A DNA stretch of 64,000 bases from contig NC_058061.1 in the NCBI RefSeq assembly GCF_020085105.1, forward strand, positions 5,341,784 through 5,405,783, written 5' to 3'. Positions within the stretch are counted from its first letter, which is position 1. Every line of letters starts with the position of its first letter. A program made the translations under genes and the position numbers. Source of the stretch: Siniperca chuatsi (taxonomy: Eukaryota; Chordata; Actinopteri; Centrarchiformes; Sinipercidae). Below the pieces are notes generated by a model. It saw only the letters and a program-made list of their open reading frames with translations, was not told where the DNA came from and did no database searches. Shown here piece by piece: positions 37,734 through 48,142 of the stretch.

Positions 37734-40310
37734 TCACAAGTTCTTGTCTTCTCTCTTTCCCTTGCAAATCCAGCAGAGAGCCCAGGGAACCAGAGTGGTT
37801 GGGATTAAAAGTGCAACGGCACTTTTACCAAACGACAGGAAATAGAAAGTCATAAGATTTTCAGAAGAAAATGTCCATCCATCCAACAGCTGAAGCAGAA
37901 ATAAAGAGACAATAATACATCCCATCCTGAAACTGGTACTTCTTTTATCCTTCTTGGTCTCGGTGTAGAGAGGTGAGTGCAGGCCCAGGCCCAGGCCAAA
38001 CAGCGTGCCCATGTTACGCAGGAGGCTGGCGAAGGGCGTGGTGTCCAGGTGAACCCACTCTGCCCTCACACACCACTTCTGGGCTTTCACCATGGTCCAC
38101 AGCAGGTCCACGCCCAGAGTTTTGAGCAGGAGGTAGAAGCCAACAGCGAAGGAGGTCAAGAAGAGAGTCGTGTAGAAGTATTTCTTCATGCTGGCGCTGT
38201 AGATCAATTTCTCCTTCGAGACAAACTCAGCTACAAGTAAACCTGACACAAAAACAGCAGCAACCATCACATGTTTGCAAAACCTAGGATGCCACTAGAA
38301 CTTCTGAATATGCTTTTAGATGAATAATGGTTTTATTGCATGTACCACTCACTGAAATCTTACCTGACCACATCCCCAAACTAACTCAAAATGTTTTCCG
38401 AATAGCCAAATATACCAGAAAATCTTCACGAAAACCAAACTTTCATCACTAAACAATGCATCAATTTTGAATTATTTGGGCAGACTGACCTGTAATGACT
38501 CCAGCAATGACCTGGTGTGGGAAGTGGGCAGCCATGTAGACCCTGGACATGCAGACCACCAGCTCTACCAGGCCCATTAGCATCCACAGGCCTACCTGCA
38601 AGAATCTGACAGGGAGTGAACACTGAACATGAATGCACGGGGCCCAGAGGTTTAGAGAATAATAACATTAAGATAAGATAAGATTATTAATAGATTAAGA
38701 TAACAGTTTATTTAACACCTAAGGACCAACTTTCAAAGAAATGAATGATTGCCACAGACTCACTTGTATAGTAAAGGGGGGCATCGCTTCTCTGTTGCAA
38801 TAGAGAGTAGGGCTGTTACCATCACATACCAAACCCCAGCTGCACCCATAGCATGACCCGAAGGGCTTCCTGCAAAGAACAGACTTAGACTTAATCTCAG
38901 GCTTTATCAACTACAGCTTCATCTTCAGGGATGCAATTTCAAAGCAACACAAGTCACATTTTTCTGTGCAGATTTATTGTGGTTATAATTTAGTTTAGTG
39001 TGAATGTTGTTGAACCATATTAATAAAATCTTGAAATCACATTTACAGCAGTGTGAAAGTCAAACCCAAACTAATTAGCATTTACTTGAGAATGAGGATT
39101 AGATCATTTATGAAAAGGACAAAGGAAGCTTCCATCTGCAAGTACCCTCTATATGTTATTTAGACAAACCAAAAACATATATGCAATGGTGGTAAAAGTA
39201 CTAATACCACACTGTAAAAATACCCCATTACAAGTAAAAGTCATGCATTGAAAATGTTACTTAAGGATGGAGGATGTGAGTATAATCAGGAAAAGTATGA
39301 AAAATGGCCCCTGTGACTGGTACATATTGTATCATTAGATTATTATTACTCATGTGTTAATGTAAAAGCTCATCTGTAGAGCTCATTTTCAACTATTTAA
39401 TTTAAGGCTGCAATTAATTATATAATCTGCTGATTATTTCCTTGATTAATTGATTGATTATTTGTATTGTAAAACTTCAAAAAATACTGAGAAATTCCAG
39501 TCCAGCGTGAGAGTATCTGTCAGATAGATGTAGTGGAGTAAAAAGTACAATACTACCTTCTGAAAGCAGAGTAAAAGTAGAAAGTGGCATGAAAAGAAAA
39601 TACTCAAGTAAAATACAAGTACCTCAAATTTGTACTTAAGTGCAGTACTACTTGAGTAAATGCACTTAGATACATTCCACCACTGCATATACACACACAG
39701 ATGTACACACAGAAAAGAAAACTGGAACTAATGCAATCATCAGAAAGGTACAATCCAACCTCAAATGTCTTTACACAGATTAGTTCACTGTGCCAGACAA
39801 GTCATTCTACTGTAACAGACAAAATCCATCAGTTCTTCAGGAAAAGACAATCATCATGTGATGTACTGCAGGTCTGTCATGAACTGTACCTGGTCCAGTC
39901 TCACATGTGATGGGAAACTGCTGCAGAGAAGGGGCCGGTTCTGCTCCATAAAACTGGGTCTCGTGAACCCACCAGTACGGTCTCTCCCCAAACAAAACCC
40001 TGCCATGGAAAGACCAAGAAACTGAAAATACAACGGTTCGCTCTCTCTTTATGTATTTTGATCGACTTCACCGTCACATTTGAGCAGGTTACCATTTCAG
40101 GACCAAGTTGAGCCAGTCTCCGAGGACAGCCACCCAGATGAGCCTGAGCCCAGTGTCCCTCCGCAGGTGGAACCAGATTGGGAAGAAGCAGAAGAACGTG
40201 GTGTGCAGGTCGGCCACTGTGGACGCCAGGCTAAACAAGCCCTCATACCTGCTGTATTTGGTCTGCAGATGGACCGCCAGCTCAACCCCCCAACTGTGGA
40301 GAAGATCCAT
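37734..40310 (-). CDS. g6pc1: Glucose-6-phosphatase catalytic subunit, copy 1
   Basis: Five exons on the minus strand (40093-40310, 39890-39999, 38764-38869, 38490-38605, 37734-38242) give 352 residues (human 357). Exons 2 and 3 have the human lengths of 110 and 106 bp. The enzyme is a nine-helix ER membrane protein that hydrolyses glucose-6-phosphate on the luminal side, the last step of gluconeogenesis and glycogenolysis. Active-site residues are in place: the K and RP of [16 protein letters not shown] in exon 3 and the R and H of [11 protein letters not shown] in exon 4. For exon 4 I chose the acceptor CCCTGTCAG over the nearer TTGCAG, because the latter gives a stop. Met at 40310 is preferred over one at 40406 because it gives the family length. 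Exon 5 shares a 255-bp near-identical tract with the second copy. The C-terminus EDKNL lacks the usual KKxx. Which teleost paralogue name applies is not resolved. Confidence 0.92.
37951..38205 (-). other. Gene-conversion tract in g6pc copy 1 exon 5
   Basis: Read on the minus strand, this tract matches plus-strand 44016-44270 at 251 of 255 positions by eye. Identity drops at once outside both limits. It covers the segment from [10 protein letters not shown] to [11 protein letters not shown]. Confidence 0.85.
39184..39685. mobile_element. hAT-like MITE family A in g6pc copy 1 intron 2
   Basis: Both ends are readable: CAATGGTGGTAAAAGTAC on the left and ATTCCACCACTG on the right. The flanks CATATATG and CATATACA are a probable worn 8-bp target duplication. 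A 'GGCTGCAATTAATTATATAA' segment at about 39405-39500 belongs to another repeat (family D) inserted inside it. Confidence 0.8.
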
Positions 40311-41413
40311 GATATCACGACACCTGAGGATGATGCACTGAATCTGGGTTGTTTTGTCTGTTATGTTGCTGCCAGCTCTTTTAGACAGTCCCCTCTGTTC
40401 TGCCACTGTGTTATCCCTATTGGACTTTATTCAAGGCTAGCAAATTTGTTTGCCTTTGGGACAGTGCAGACAGGTTCCTTAACCTTTACACCCCTGAGGC
40501 CCCCTCTGCTAAAATCCATCATCACAGAAATCAGCTGCCGCCCCTCTGACAGATCACAGATTTCTAGGAAAACCCTTTTTTTCCTCTCTGAGCAATGAAA
40601 CTGAAGTAGCTTCTGTTCAAGCCAGTTGCTTGTGAAATCCATTGATTTTGGCTCACAATTGATCGTCTGTGTCTCATGGATAATGTAGAGTGCATCATTT
40701 TTCCTTCTTACTCAGGCTTGGGACCCCAATGGGAGAAATGAGGACGTTCTTATCACAAACGTGTCCCCCAAAACAAGATAAAACATGAGCTCATCTTGAG
40801 CTTCCCTGCCAGACCTGTTTGTCATAGCATGAGCAGTAACTTCTGCACAACTTAGAACCTGCCAATCTTCTTTTTCCAGTCCAAACCCCTTCATTCAATC
40901 ATTGATCTCCTTATGTAACCTACACTACCTCCACAAGTTAGATGTTTTCACCAAATCATCAAAAAGAAAATTATATAACTGACAAATTATTACTCAGTGG
41001 CTGCATGAATAGGAAAGTAATTACCTGAAATATAATAGATATCCACATAGTCAGTTTTAGCCTAAACCTAAGCACTGTGGAGTATGTTATTTGTTCTAAG
41101 AAAGTAAGAGGACACAGGCTGATATTTAAAACTCGTTTGCAGTTCAATGAAAGGAAAATGTTACTCTGCAAACTGTTCAGTCTGATTTAGGTCACAATTG
41201 TGAAATATAGCCATTGTTTAACTGACATCTTCTCTGTGCTGTGTACAGTAGTTCAGTGAGAAAGATATCAATTGACATTTTGTTTTTCCGCTATCTTGTC
41301 AACTTGTTTGTGTGATAAACCTCCAAAACGCTCCTGACTCCTGGTGTTTTATTACACATGTGCAAGGTCCAAAGATCAGCGTGAGCATGCGTTTAGGTGG
41401 TGGGTCCCTCTGG

Positions 41414-41420
41414 TATAAAA
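41414..41420 (+). promoter_or_regulatory. TATA box of g6pc copy 2
   Basis: TATAAAA within 'CTCTGGTATAAAACCAACCA', placed so that transcription would start near 41445. The mammalian G6PC1 promoter is also TATA-driven. Confidence 0.65.
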
Positions 41421-41499
41421 CCAACCAGCTGTGTTACTGATAGCAACAGTCTTGTTTTTTTTGTCTAACTCACTCACACATCACTAGACAGAGATTTCT

Positions 41500-41534
41500 C
41501 TCTCTCTGTCTCACTATCTCTCTCTCTCTCTCTC
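41500..41534. repeat. (TC)n microsatellite in the g6pc copy 2 5' UTR
   Basis: An imperfect then perfect TC run ends about 10 nt before the start codon at 41544, inside the presumed 5' UTR. Confidence 0.9.
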
Positions 41535-41543
41535 GAGGCTAAG

Positions 41544-44481
41544 ATGAACGCTATAATGGATGCCATGCAGGGTTTTGGGGTGAGCACCACCCACTACCTG
41601 CAGACCAACTACCAGGATGCCCAAGGCTTGTTTCTCTGGGTCTCCTGGGCGGCAGACCTCAGGAACACCTTTTTCATCTTCTTCCCGCTTTGGTTTCACC
41701 TGCGGGCTTCAGTGGGCATCAAGCTTATCTGGGTGGCCGTGATCGGAGACTGGCTTAACTTGGTGTTCAAATGGTGAGTCGAATAAATCTTTGAATTAGA
41801 AGTTTTTGAGCAAAGTCATGGGAAATCAAATGTCCTTAACATTTTTTAAAGACTATAACCGAATGCGTGTTTCTGTCATCTTCTTCAGGATTCTGTTCGG
41901 GGAGAGGCCTTACTGGTGGGTCCATGAGGCGGCTCATTATGCAAACACTGTTCCTCCTCACATTGAGCAGTACCCCATGACCTGTGAGACTGGGCCAGGT
42001 GAGAAATGGCACTATGCATCCATGGTTGGATTTTCCTGCTGCAGGTCAAAAATGAGCTGCTGGACCCCTGTTAACCCTCCATTCCTCCCACTCTCTGTGC
42101 ATGCCATTCAATTATTCCTGTGATAATACATGGCCTCAGGTTTGCTGTGTGGTAGTTTGATTAAACACTTCATCAGTTTACCTATGTGGGTGCAATATCA
42201 GTTGCAAAAGATCTTCAAGCTTGATTTTGACACAGGGCCTCAAGATCAGGTACTACAGTAGGACCCATCTTGAGGCCCTTTAAGCTGTCAGTTGATGTTG
42301 TGCTTTAGTGGTGCATGTTCCCATATTCCTAAACAAAGTTACAGTCAATTAAATTACCACAAACCATTTGCCACACAGTGAACCTGAAGTTTGTAATCCA
42401 GCTTTGTAATCATGCACATATTTGTCTTTAATCAGTTGTGGAAAATGTTCTCAAAAACTTTACTTTATTAAAAGTTCCAAAACAATGTTAAAATACTCTA
42501 TTACTAGTAAAAGTCTTGCATTCAAAAGTGTACTAAAGTAAGATAAGTACATATTATCAGCAAAATGTACTTCAAGTATCAAAAGCGTACTTGGCCCCTG
42601 TGACTGATAATTTATAATATATTTAAATTTTTAGATTGTTAGGTAGTTTAGCCCAGTGGTTCCCGATCCAGGGGTGTTGTGAGATGATTAATGGGTTAGG
42701 AAAGAAGGAAAAACTTTTTGGGCCATCTGAGAAGTTTATAGGAGAAATCACTGTTTGGTGAAACTGCTAACAACTCGTAGACATCTGAAACCTGTGACAA
42801 GGGGCCCCAACTAGACACTGTTTTTTTGGGAAAGGGTTTCGTATTGTATTTTATAAGCTTATAATGTTTTTACATGTAAAATCTTAATTTGAAAACTAAT
42901 AACTATAGCTGTCACATAAATGTAGTAGAGTAAAAAGAACAATATTTCCCTCTGAAATGTTGTGGAGTAGAAGTAGCATAAAACAGAAATACTCAAATAA
43001 AGTACCTCAATATTGTACTTAAGTACAGTACTTGAGTAAATGTACTTAGTCTCTAATAGTAGTAACATAAAAATTAGATTAAATGTTTGCTCATTGATTC
43101 AGTCACTTAAGTTTTGAAACAAAACATCAAAAAATGACAAATGAACAATGCAATCATTGTTCTACTTGTGTGAATCAGCCACTAATATCTAACCTCTCTG
43201 TTTGTGTTTTCCAGGCAGCCCCTCTGGCCATGCTATGGGAGCCGCAGGTGTCTACTACACCCTGGTGACCTCCGTCCTCGCCATCATGACCAGCAAGAAG
43301 AAATATGGAAGCAAGAAATCCACCAACAAGAACTGGTGAGTCAGAAAATGTAGTAGTCTGAGAGAATCTACAAACACCTACAACTTTGCTGTCTTGTCCC
43401 CATTGGTTTCAGTGTTGTTTACCATTTTCTTCCACCCAGAGCTTATCATTGTGGACACACTCTCTGTTCTGTGCTGTGGTTGATCATTGACTTCTGAGAA
43501 CTATTGGTTTGGAAAGGGGAGATTATATATGAGTTGTTTTGACGTCTAGGCAGCGAAGAAAAACTGTGTCAATTGTTATATTGCTTTAAAAGGTCGACTT
43601 GCATGTTCCGGGGCTTGACTAGCAAAGGCCAGACTGATTTAAATCTCGAGTGCTGCACCCTCAGTTCTGCCTTTTTCAAAATAAAATCATCTAAATTGTC
43701 TGAATTTCTATTTTGACAGGTATCTGAAGGCCGTTTTGTGGACACTGTTTTGGGGAGTCCAGGTGTGTGTCTGTCTCTCCAGGGTCTTCATTGCCGCCCA
43801 CTTCCCCCACCAGGTCATAGCGGGTGTTATCACAGGTCAGTATGGAAATCTTTTAATATCCAATTTCAGTGGACAATTGAATACCCTATTATGAATAGAC
43901 TAAGAACAATTGTCAAGCCGGTGCTGTTATGCTTTTTATAACACATAATATTGACCTGGACATTTCAATGGATTCTAGGTATGATCGTGGCTGAAGCCTT
44001 CAACAGAACTCAGTGGATCTACAGCGCCAGCATGAAGAAATACTTCTACACGACTCTCTTCTTGACCTCCTTCGCTGTTGGCTTCTACCTCCTGCTCAAA
44101 GCTCTGGGCGTGGACCTGCTGTGGACCCTGGAGAAAGCCCAGAAGTGGTGCGTGAGGGCAGAGTGGGTTCACCTGGACACCACGCCCTTCGCCAGCCTCC
44201 TGCGTAACATGGGCACGCTGTTTGGCCTGGGCCTGGGCCTGCACTCACCTCTCTACACCGAGACCAAGAAAAGCAGCAGCACATTGTTCAAAGCAGGGTG
44301 CGTCATCAGCTCTCTGATCCTGCTGCATCTGTTTGACTCCTTCAAGCCTCCAACGCACACTGCAGCCCTGTTCTACCTGCTGTCCTTCTGCAAGAGTGCC
44401 ACCGTGCCTCTGGTCACTGTCAGTATCATCCCGTACTGCGTGAACGGAGCTCTGAGCCTGCAGAACAAAAAGGGAGTGTGA
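41544..44481 (+). CDS. g6pc1: Glucose-6-phosphatase catalytic subunit, copy 2
   Basis: Five exons on the plus strand (41544-41773, 41889-41998, 43215-43335, 43720-43835, 43979-44481) give 359 residues. The N-terminus ([31 protein letters not shown]) is closer to human G6PC1 than that of copy 1. Catalytic residues are present: the K and RP of [16 protein letters not shown] in exon 3, and the R and H of [11 protein letters not shown] in exon 4. The product ends NKKGV, a KKxx ER-retrieval signal like human KKSL. Exon 3 is 121 bp instead of 106, adding five codons in a lysine-rich loop ([14 protein letters not shown]). The frame is intact and the TATA promoter clear, so this is probably the main ancestral-like copy. 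It is head to head with copy 1 and shares the near-identical tract in exon 5. Confidence 0.94.
42433..43060. mobile_element. Composite hAT-like MITE (family A with nested B) in g6pc copy 2 intron 2
   Basis: The outer element begins CAGTTGTGGAAAATGTTC and ends in the family blocks near 'ACTTGAGTAAATGTACTTAG'. A family B element starts at 42654 (CAGTGGTTCCCGATCC) after flank GTTTAGCC, the same host position as in the other two composites. Its right end, near 42830, is worn away. Confidence 0.78.
44016..44270 (+). other. Gene-conversion tract in g6pc copy 2 exon 5
   Basis: Partner of minus-strand 37951-38205. It starts at GATCTACAGC and ends at GAGACCAAGAA, with four differences by eye. Confidence 0.85.
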
Positions 44482-44975
44482 GCAATGAACTATAGATTAT
44501 ACAGACTAATGAAATGGAAGTGCAGAGCCTCTTCCGGATCAAAAAAAACTTTTCTCTGGTGCTTATTGCATTCGTATGTCCAACTGATCCTCAGGAAAAG
44601 CCCATGAGATCAATGGGAAATTGTCACTGGTGTCATTTTTGACACTGAACTCTGTGAGCACTGTGTGACAGTACTATCCAGGTTGCCCAGGGGCACTTAC
44701 AAAGACCAATTTTTGAATTTAGCTAAGTGTGATAATTACAATTGTTTCAGAGTCCTGGAAAAGGACAAACAATGAACACACACACCAGTCTAGCAAGTGA
44801 CTATTTGCCTCAGTTGCTGTGTTAAACCTCACTTTAAAGACAATAAAAGTCACTCACTTTGATATTTTATTTCAGCTGTAATAGTAATGTATTTTAAATG
44901 TTATAGAAAGTATTTTTGAAACTGTTTTGAATATTTTTAATAAAAAAATCTTGAAAATGTATTAAATGACTTCAT
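44482..44975 (+). other. g6pc1: g6pc copy 2 3' untranslated region
   Basis: Unique sequence after the stop codon, with AATAAA hexamers near 44841 and 44939. The second lies just before the AT-rich intergenic DNA and is the likelier end. Confidence 0.55.
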
Positions 44976-45073
44976 ATTTTACTGAACAATGCAATCATAC
45001 TGGACTGTACCATGATTATTTAGCCATTAATCAGCATCTATTCAATCACATACAGTAAATAGCCTCCACTCCC

Positions 45074-45500
45074 CTGTGGTGGAATAACTATTGGGATCTT
45101 TTACTTAAGTAAAAGTCCTCCATTCAAAATTTTACTCAGGTACATAAACAGATGTGTCATCAGCAAAATGTACCAGTAAAAGTAAAAGTACTCCTTAGAC
45201 AACAAAATGGCCCTTCTCAGAGTGTTATTATATTTTCAAATTATTATTTCTGATAGATTCATGCGTAAGATGCATTTTAATGTCATAACTGGTTGAAGTG
45301 GAGCTACTTTTGACTACTTTATATATACTGATGGGTAGTGTAATCTCTGATTATATGCATTGCATGTAAAATCTTGATCTTCAAAGTAACAGATAACTCT
45401 AGTTGTCACACAAATGTAGTGGTGTTAAAAGTACAATATTTTCCTCTGAAATACAGTAGAGTAGAAGTTTAAAGTAGCAGACAATGGACAGTACTTGGGG
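45074..45500. mobile_element. hAT-like MITE family A copy
   Basis: It begins 'CTGTGGTGGAATAACTATTG' and shows 'ACTTAAGTAAAAGTCCTCCA', 'TCAGCAAAATGTAC' and 'GTACAATATTTTCCTCTGAA' blocks. The far end is eroded. Confidence 0.72.
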
Positions 45501-47163
45501 GATAATCATGATCAATCATTTCAAGTTTTGGAACTACAGCTCCTATAATTTGGGAGCTTTAGGGGATACAAACAGGAAGTATAATGTTGTCATAGAGACA
45601 GTTAGCTAGCTGTGGGCTACAACTTGAGCCCCGTTTTTAAACAAAAACCTATATTTGTTTACATTTTGGCAAGTTAGCATCATTAAAAGTATGCTGAATT
45701 AGCTATTGGCTCTTTTTTCTATGATATCTAAGTGGATTTATAGACGTTTAATCGCGATTGGAAACACTGGGAAGCAGTGACGTGCACAGACCTTTGGAGG
45801 GGCTGTTGCTCTAACCTGAAAAAATGGCAACCCCCTTTCTCCACGCTTGTTTTAAACTTCACACCGCCATCTATCAATCTGATTGTAAAAGATGTATACC
45901 TGTATGGTGATCACACAGTTTCAACATGGCACAATGGCCCTTCATTTAATTACATGTGTATGACAGCTGAAGCTATGTAAAGCATTCAAACTTTGAGGAA
46001 ACATTTTTGAAACCAAAAAAGTGAAAACCACAATATTCAAACTTATTGAACATACATTACATAAACTCTTTGAACTCAGATGATTATGAGTTGATATTTT
46101 GTACATCATGTAAAGTAAAAATTTAAAAGTAAAGTTTTGCAAATTTGAGTCATTGGAAATGTAATATACTTCACTGTATCATCCAAAACACGCCAACCTC
46201 AGCAAGCATCATACCTTCAACCTGTATACTGAGACAACAAATGCACCAAGGATTTAGTCTCACTCCAGGGCACTAGGAAAAACAAAGTATCACTTTGTCT
46301 TTACCTCAGTGAGGACCCAAATTGTATCCTTTCTTGACGATTGTGACTGCAGTGAAACTAAACTGAAGATGCTAATTTTGTCCCTGTCAACTAGTGAAGT
46401 ACAACATCTATTCCCAAATGTGTCATTTAACAGAAACACATACACACATGACCCCCTTCCAGAAATCTCATGTCCCATGTTGGCTGTTGTATAACCTCAT
46501 AAGATAAAGATATAGACATTTAGGCTAAGCCAGAATGAGATATGAATCATTAACTCAGCACCAAAGCCCTGGCCTTTAGCCTGACGTGCAGCGATGACAT
46601 GGATCAACACGTCATACAGCTGTCTGTGTGTCAGCCAGTGCACGAAAGGCCAACAATGCAAGCTGAACATTCAATATTTGTCTGTTTGTGTTTTGCGGAA
46701 TGCACACATGACATCCCTGATGAACGCTGAGTTATGTGTGTCACTGATGTGCTTCTCAATGCTGTGTCACGAAAACTGGGCCAAGACTTAATGCTGTGAG
46801 ATTCAAAGTAAATTCCACATAACTTTAAACAAACTGTTATTGGCTTATTACTGCAAAAGTTAGATTTTCTGTGAAGCTGCATGCTTTTTTATGCCAACAT
46901 AGTCTTTTTGAATCAGTATTAGTTGAAGTTTGATGGCCTGTCATAACAGAAGAACAGAAAGCAGCCACAAAAATGCAGATATTAAGAAAATATGTATGCA
47001 TGTTTTTGTATGTTTATGCATAGTTATATTTCCGTTTTCTTTCAAAACATCTTTGCATGTAATAAGTCAACTAATAAGTTTTGTATACCAGCTTGCACAC
47101 TATTTGAAAATATATAGAATATACATTTTTTGAAGAAACTAGGTTGTGACCCCAAACTGTCAT

Positions 47164-47188
47164 TTATATATATATATATATATATATA
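47164..47188. repeat. (TA)n microsatellite
   Basis: About 12 TA units in 'ATTTATATATATATATATAT' and following. Confidence 0.9.
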
Positions 47189-47464
47189 GTACGTGAATCC
47201 AGATGCATCAAACATGTTACTACCATAAAAGACAGTGATGAAAGTAACAAAGTACATTTACTCAAGTACTTAAGTAGATTTTTTATGTATTTGTATTTCC
47301 ATTTTATGCTACTTTATATTTCACTAAGTTTCAGAGAGAAATATTGTACTTTTTACTCCACTTCATTTATTTGGCAGATATAGTTACTACTTTACAGATT
47401 AGGATTTTACATAAAAAACATATAATCAGTTTATAAAATACAATACATTGATCATACATACATT

Positions 47465-47720
47465 TTTTGCTTGTGACCCTTTACAATAAAATTGGGGGTG
47501 CTGGTCACATGTCTGATGAATTGTCAGCAGTTCCACCAAAGAGTCATTTCCCCTTTAAACTTCTTAGACTGTTTCATTTCAATAATTGTTTTAAACCCAA
47601 AGCGGTAAAACTCTCCAATATTTCACAATATTCTTTCCCCTCGCATGAATCATCTCACGACCCCTCAGATTTATCTGGTGACCCTTTGGAGGATCTTGAC
47701 CCCTAGGTTGGGAACCACTG
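47465..47720. mobile_element. hAT-like MITE family B nested in A1
   Basis: In reverse orientation it ends 'CCTAGGTTGGGAACCACTG' at 47720, followed by GATTAAAC, the inverse of GTTTAATC that flanks the B copy at 22.7-23.1 kb. Internal blocks 'GACCCTTT' and 'AAAGAGTCATTTCCCCTTTA' match the other B copies. Confidence 0.75.
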
Positions 47721-47739
47721 GATTAAACTACCTAACTGT

Positions 47740-48142
47740 CAGTGGTGGAATACGAATTCAGATCCTTTACTTAGGTAAAAGTAGCAATACCACACTGTGA
47801 AAATACTCCACTACCTGCATTCAAAATCTTAGAGAGAATTTTCTCAACCCATAAAGAAACACTTCGTTTCAGTTTATCAGAAACATTCAAAATCAAAATC
47901 ACCAAATTTGGAGATACATGGTTTTCACTGGACACAAAGGGTATGAAAAATTGTAATCTGAAAAGTAACTAGTAACTGCCAGACAAATGTAGTGGAGTAA
48001 AAAGTACAACATTTGCTTCTGAGATGTAGTGGAGTAATATAAAGTTGCAAAAAAAGAAAATACACAAGTAAAGTGCAAGTACCTCGAATTTGTACTTAAG
48101 TTCAGTATTTGAGTAAATGTACTTAGTTACATTCCACCACTG
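47740..48142. mobile_element. hAT-like MITE family A (inner copy A2) with perfect 8-bp TSD
   Basis: It starts CAGTGGTGGAATACGAATTC and ends GTTACATTCCACCACTG. The same 8 bp, CTAACTGT, stand directly before (47732-47739) and after (48143-48150). It contains the family E segment at about 47830-47935. TIR and TSD size fit hAT transposons. Confidence 0.88.
47830..47935. repeat. Short interspersed repeat family E, copy 2
   Basis: Reverse complement of 19335-19440 (blocks 'GAGAATTTTCTCAACCCATA' and 'CCAAATTTGGAGATACATGG'), carried inside MITE A2. Confidence 0.65.

Larger units (their letters stand above)
40311..41543. promoter_or_regulatory. Shared intergenic region between divergent g6pc genes
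   Basis: The 1.23-kb gap between the two start codons must hold both promoters. On the plus side a clear TATA box (41414-41420) stands about 125 bp before the ATG. On the minus side I find only a weak TATA-like GAATAAAG near 40430. No mobile element was recognised in the gap. Elements for HNF1, HNF4, FOXO or CREB would be expected from the mammalian gene but were not convincingly identified. Confidence 0.55.

Noticed and set aside
38490-38668. Open frame over g6pc copy 1 exon 4 in another reading frame ([10 protein letters not shown]...)
   Set aside because: The in-frame reading [20 protein letters not shown] matches the enzyme; the other frame does not.
40311-40406. Upstream in-frame methionine for g6pc copy 1
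   Set aside because: The extra 32 residues are not like any G6PC N-terminus, and Met at 40310 gives the usual length.
43975-44244. Open frame antisense to g6pc exon 5, with a near-identical counterpart at 37977-38240
   Set aside because: Both are shadows of the coding strand. Their similarity comes from the conversion tract, not from a protein.
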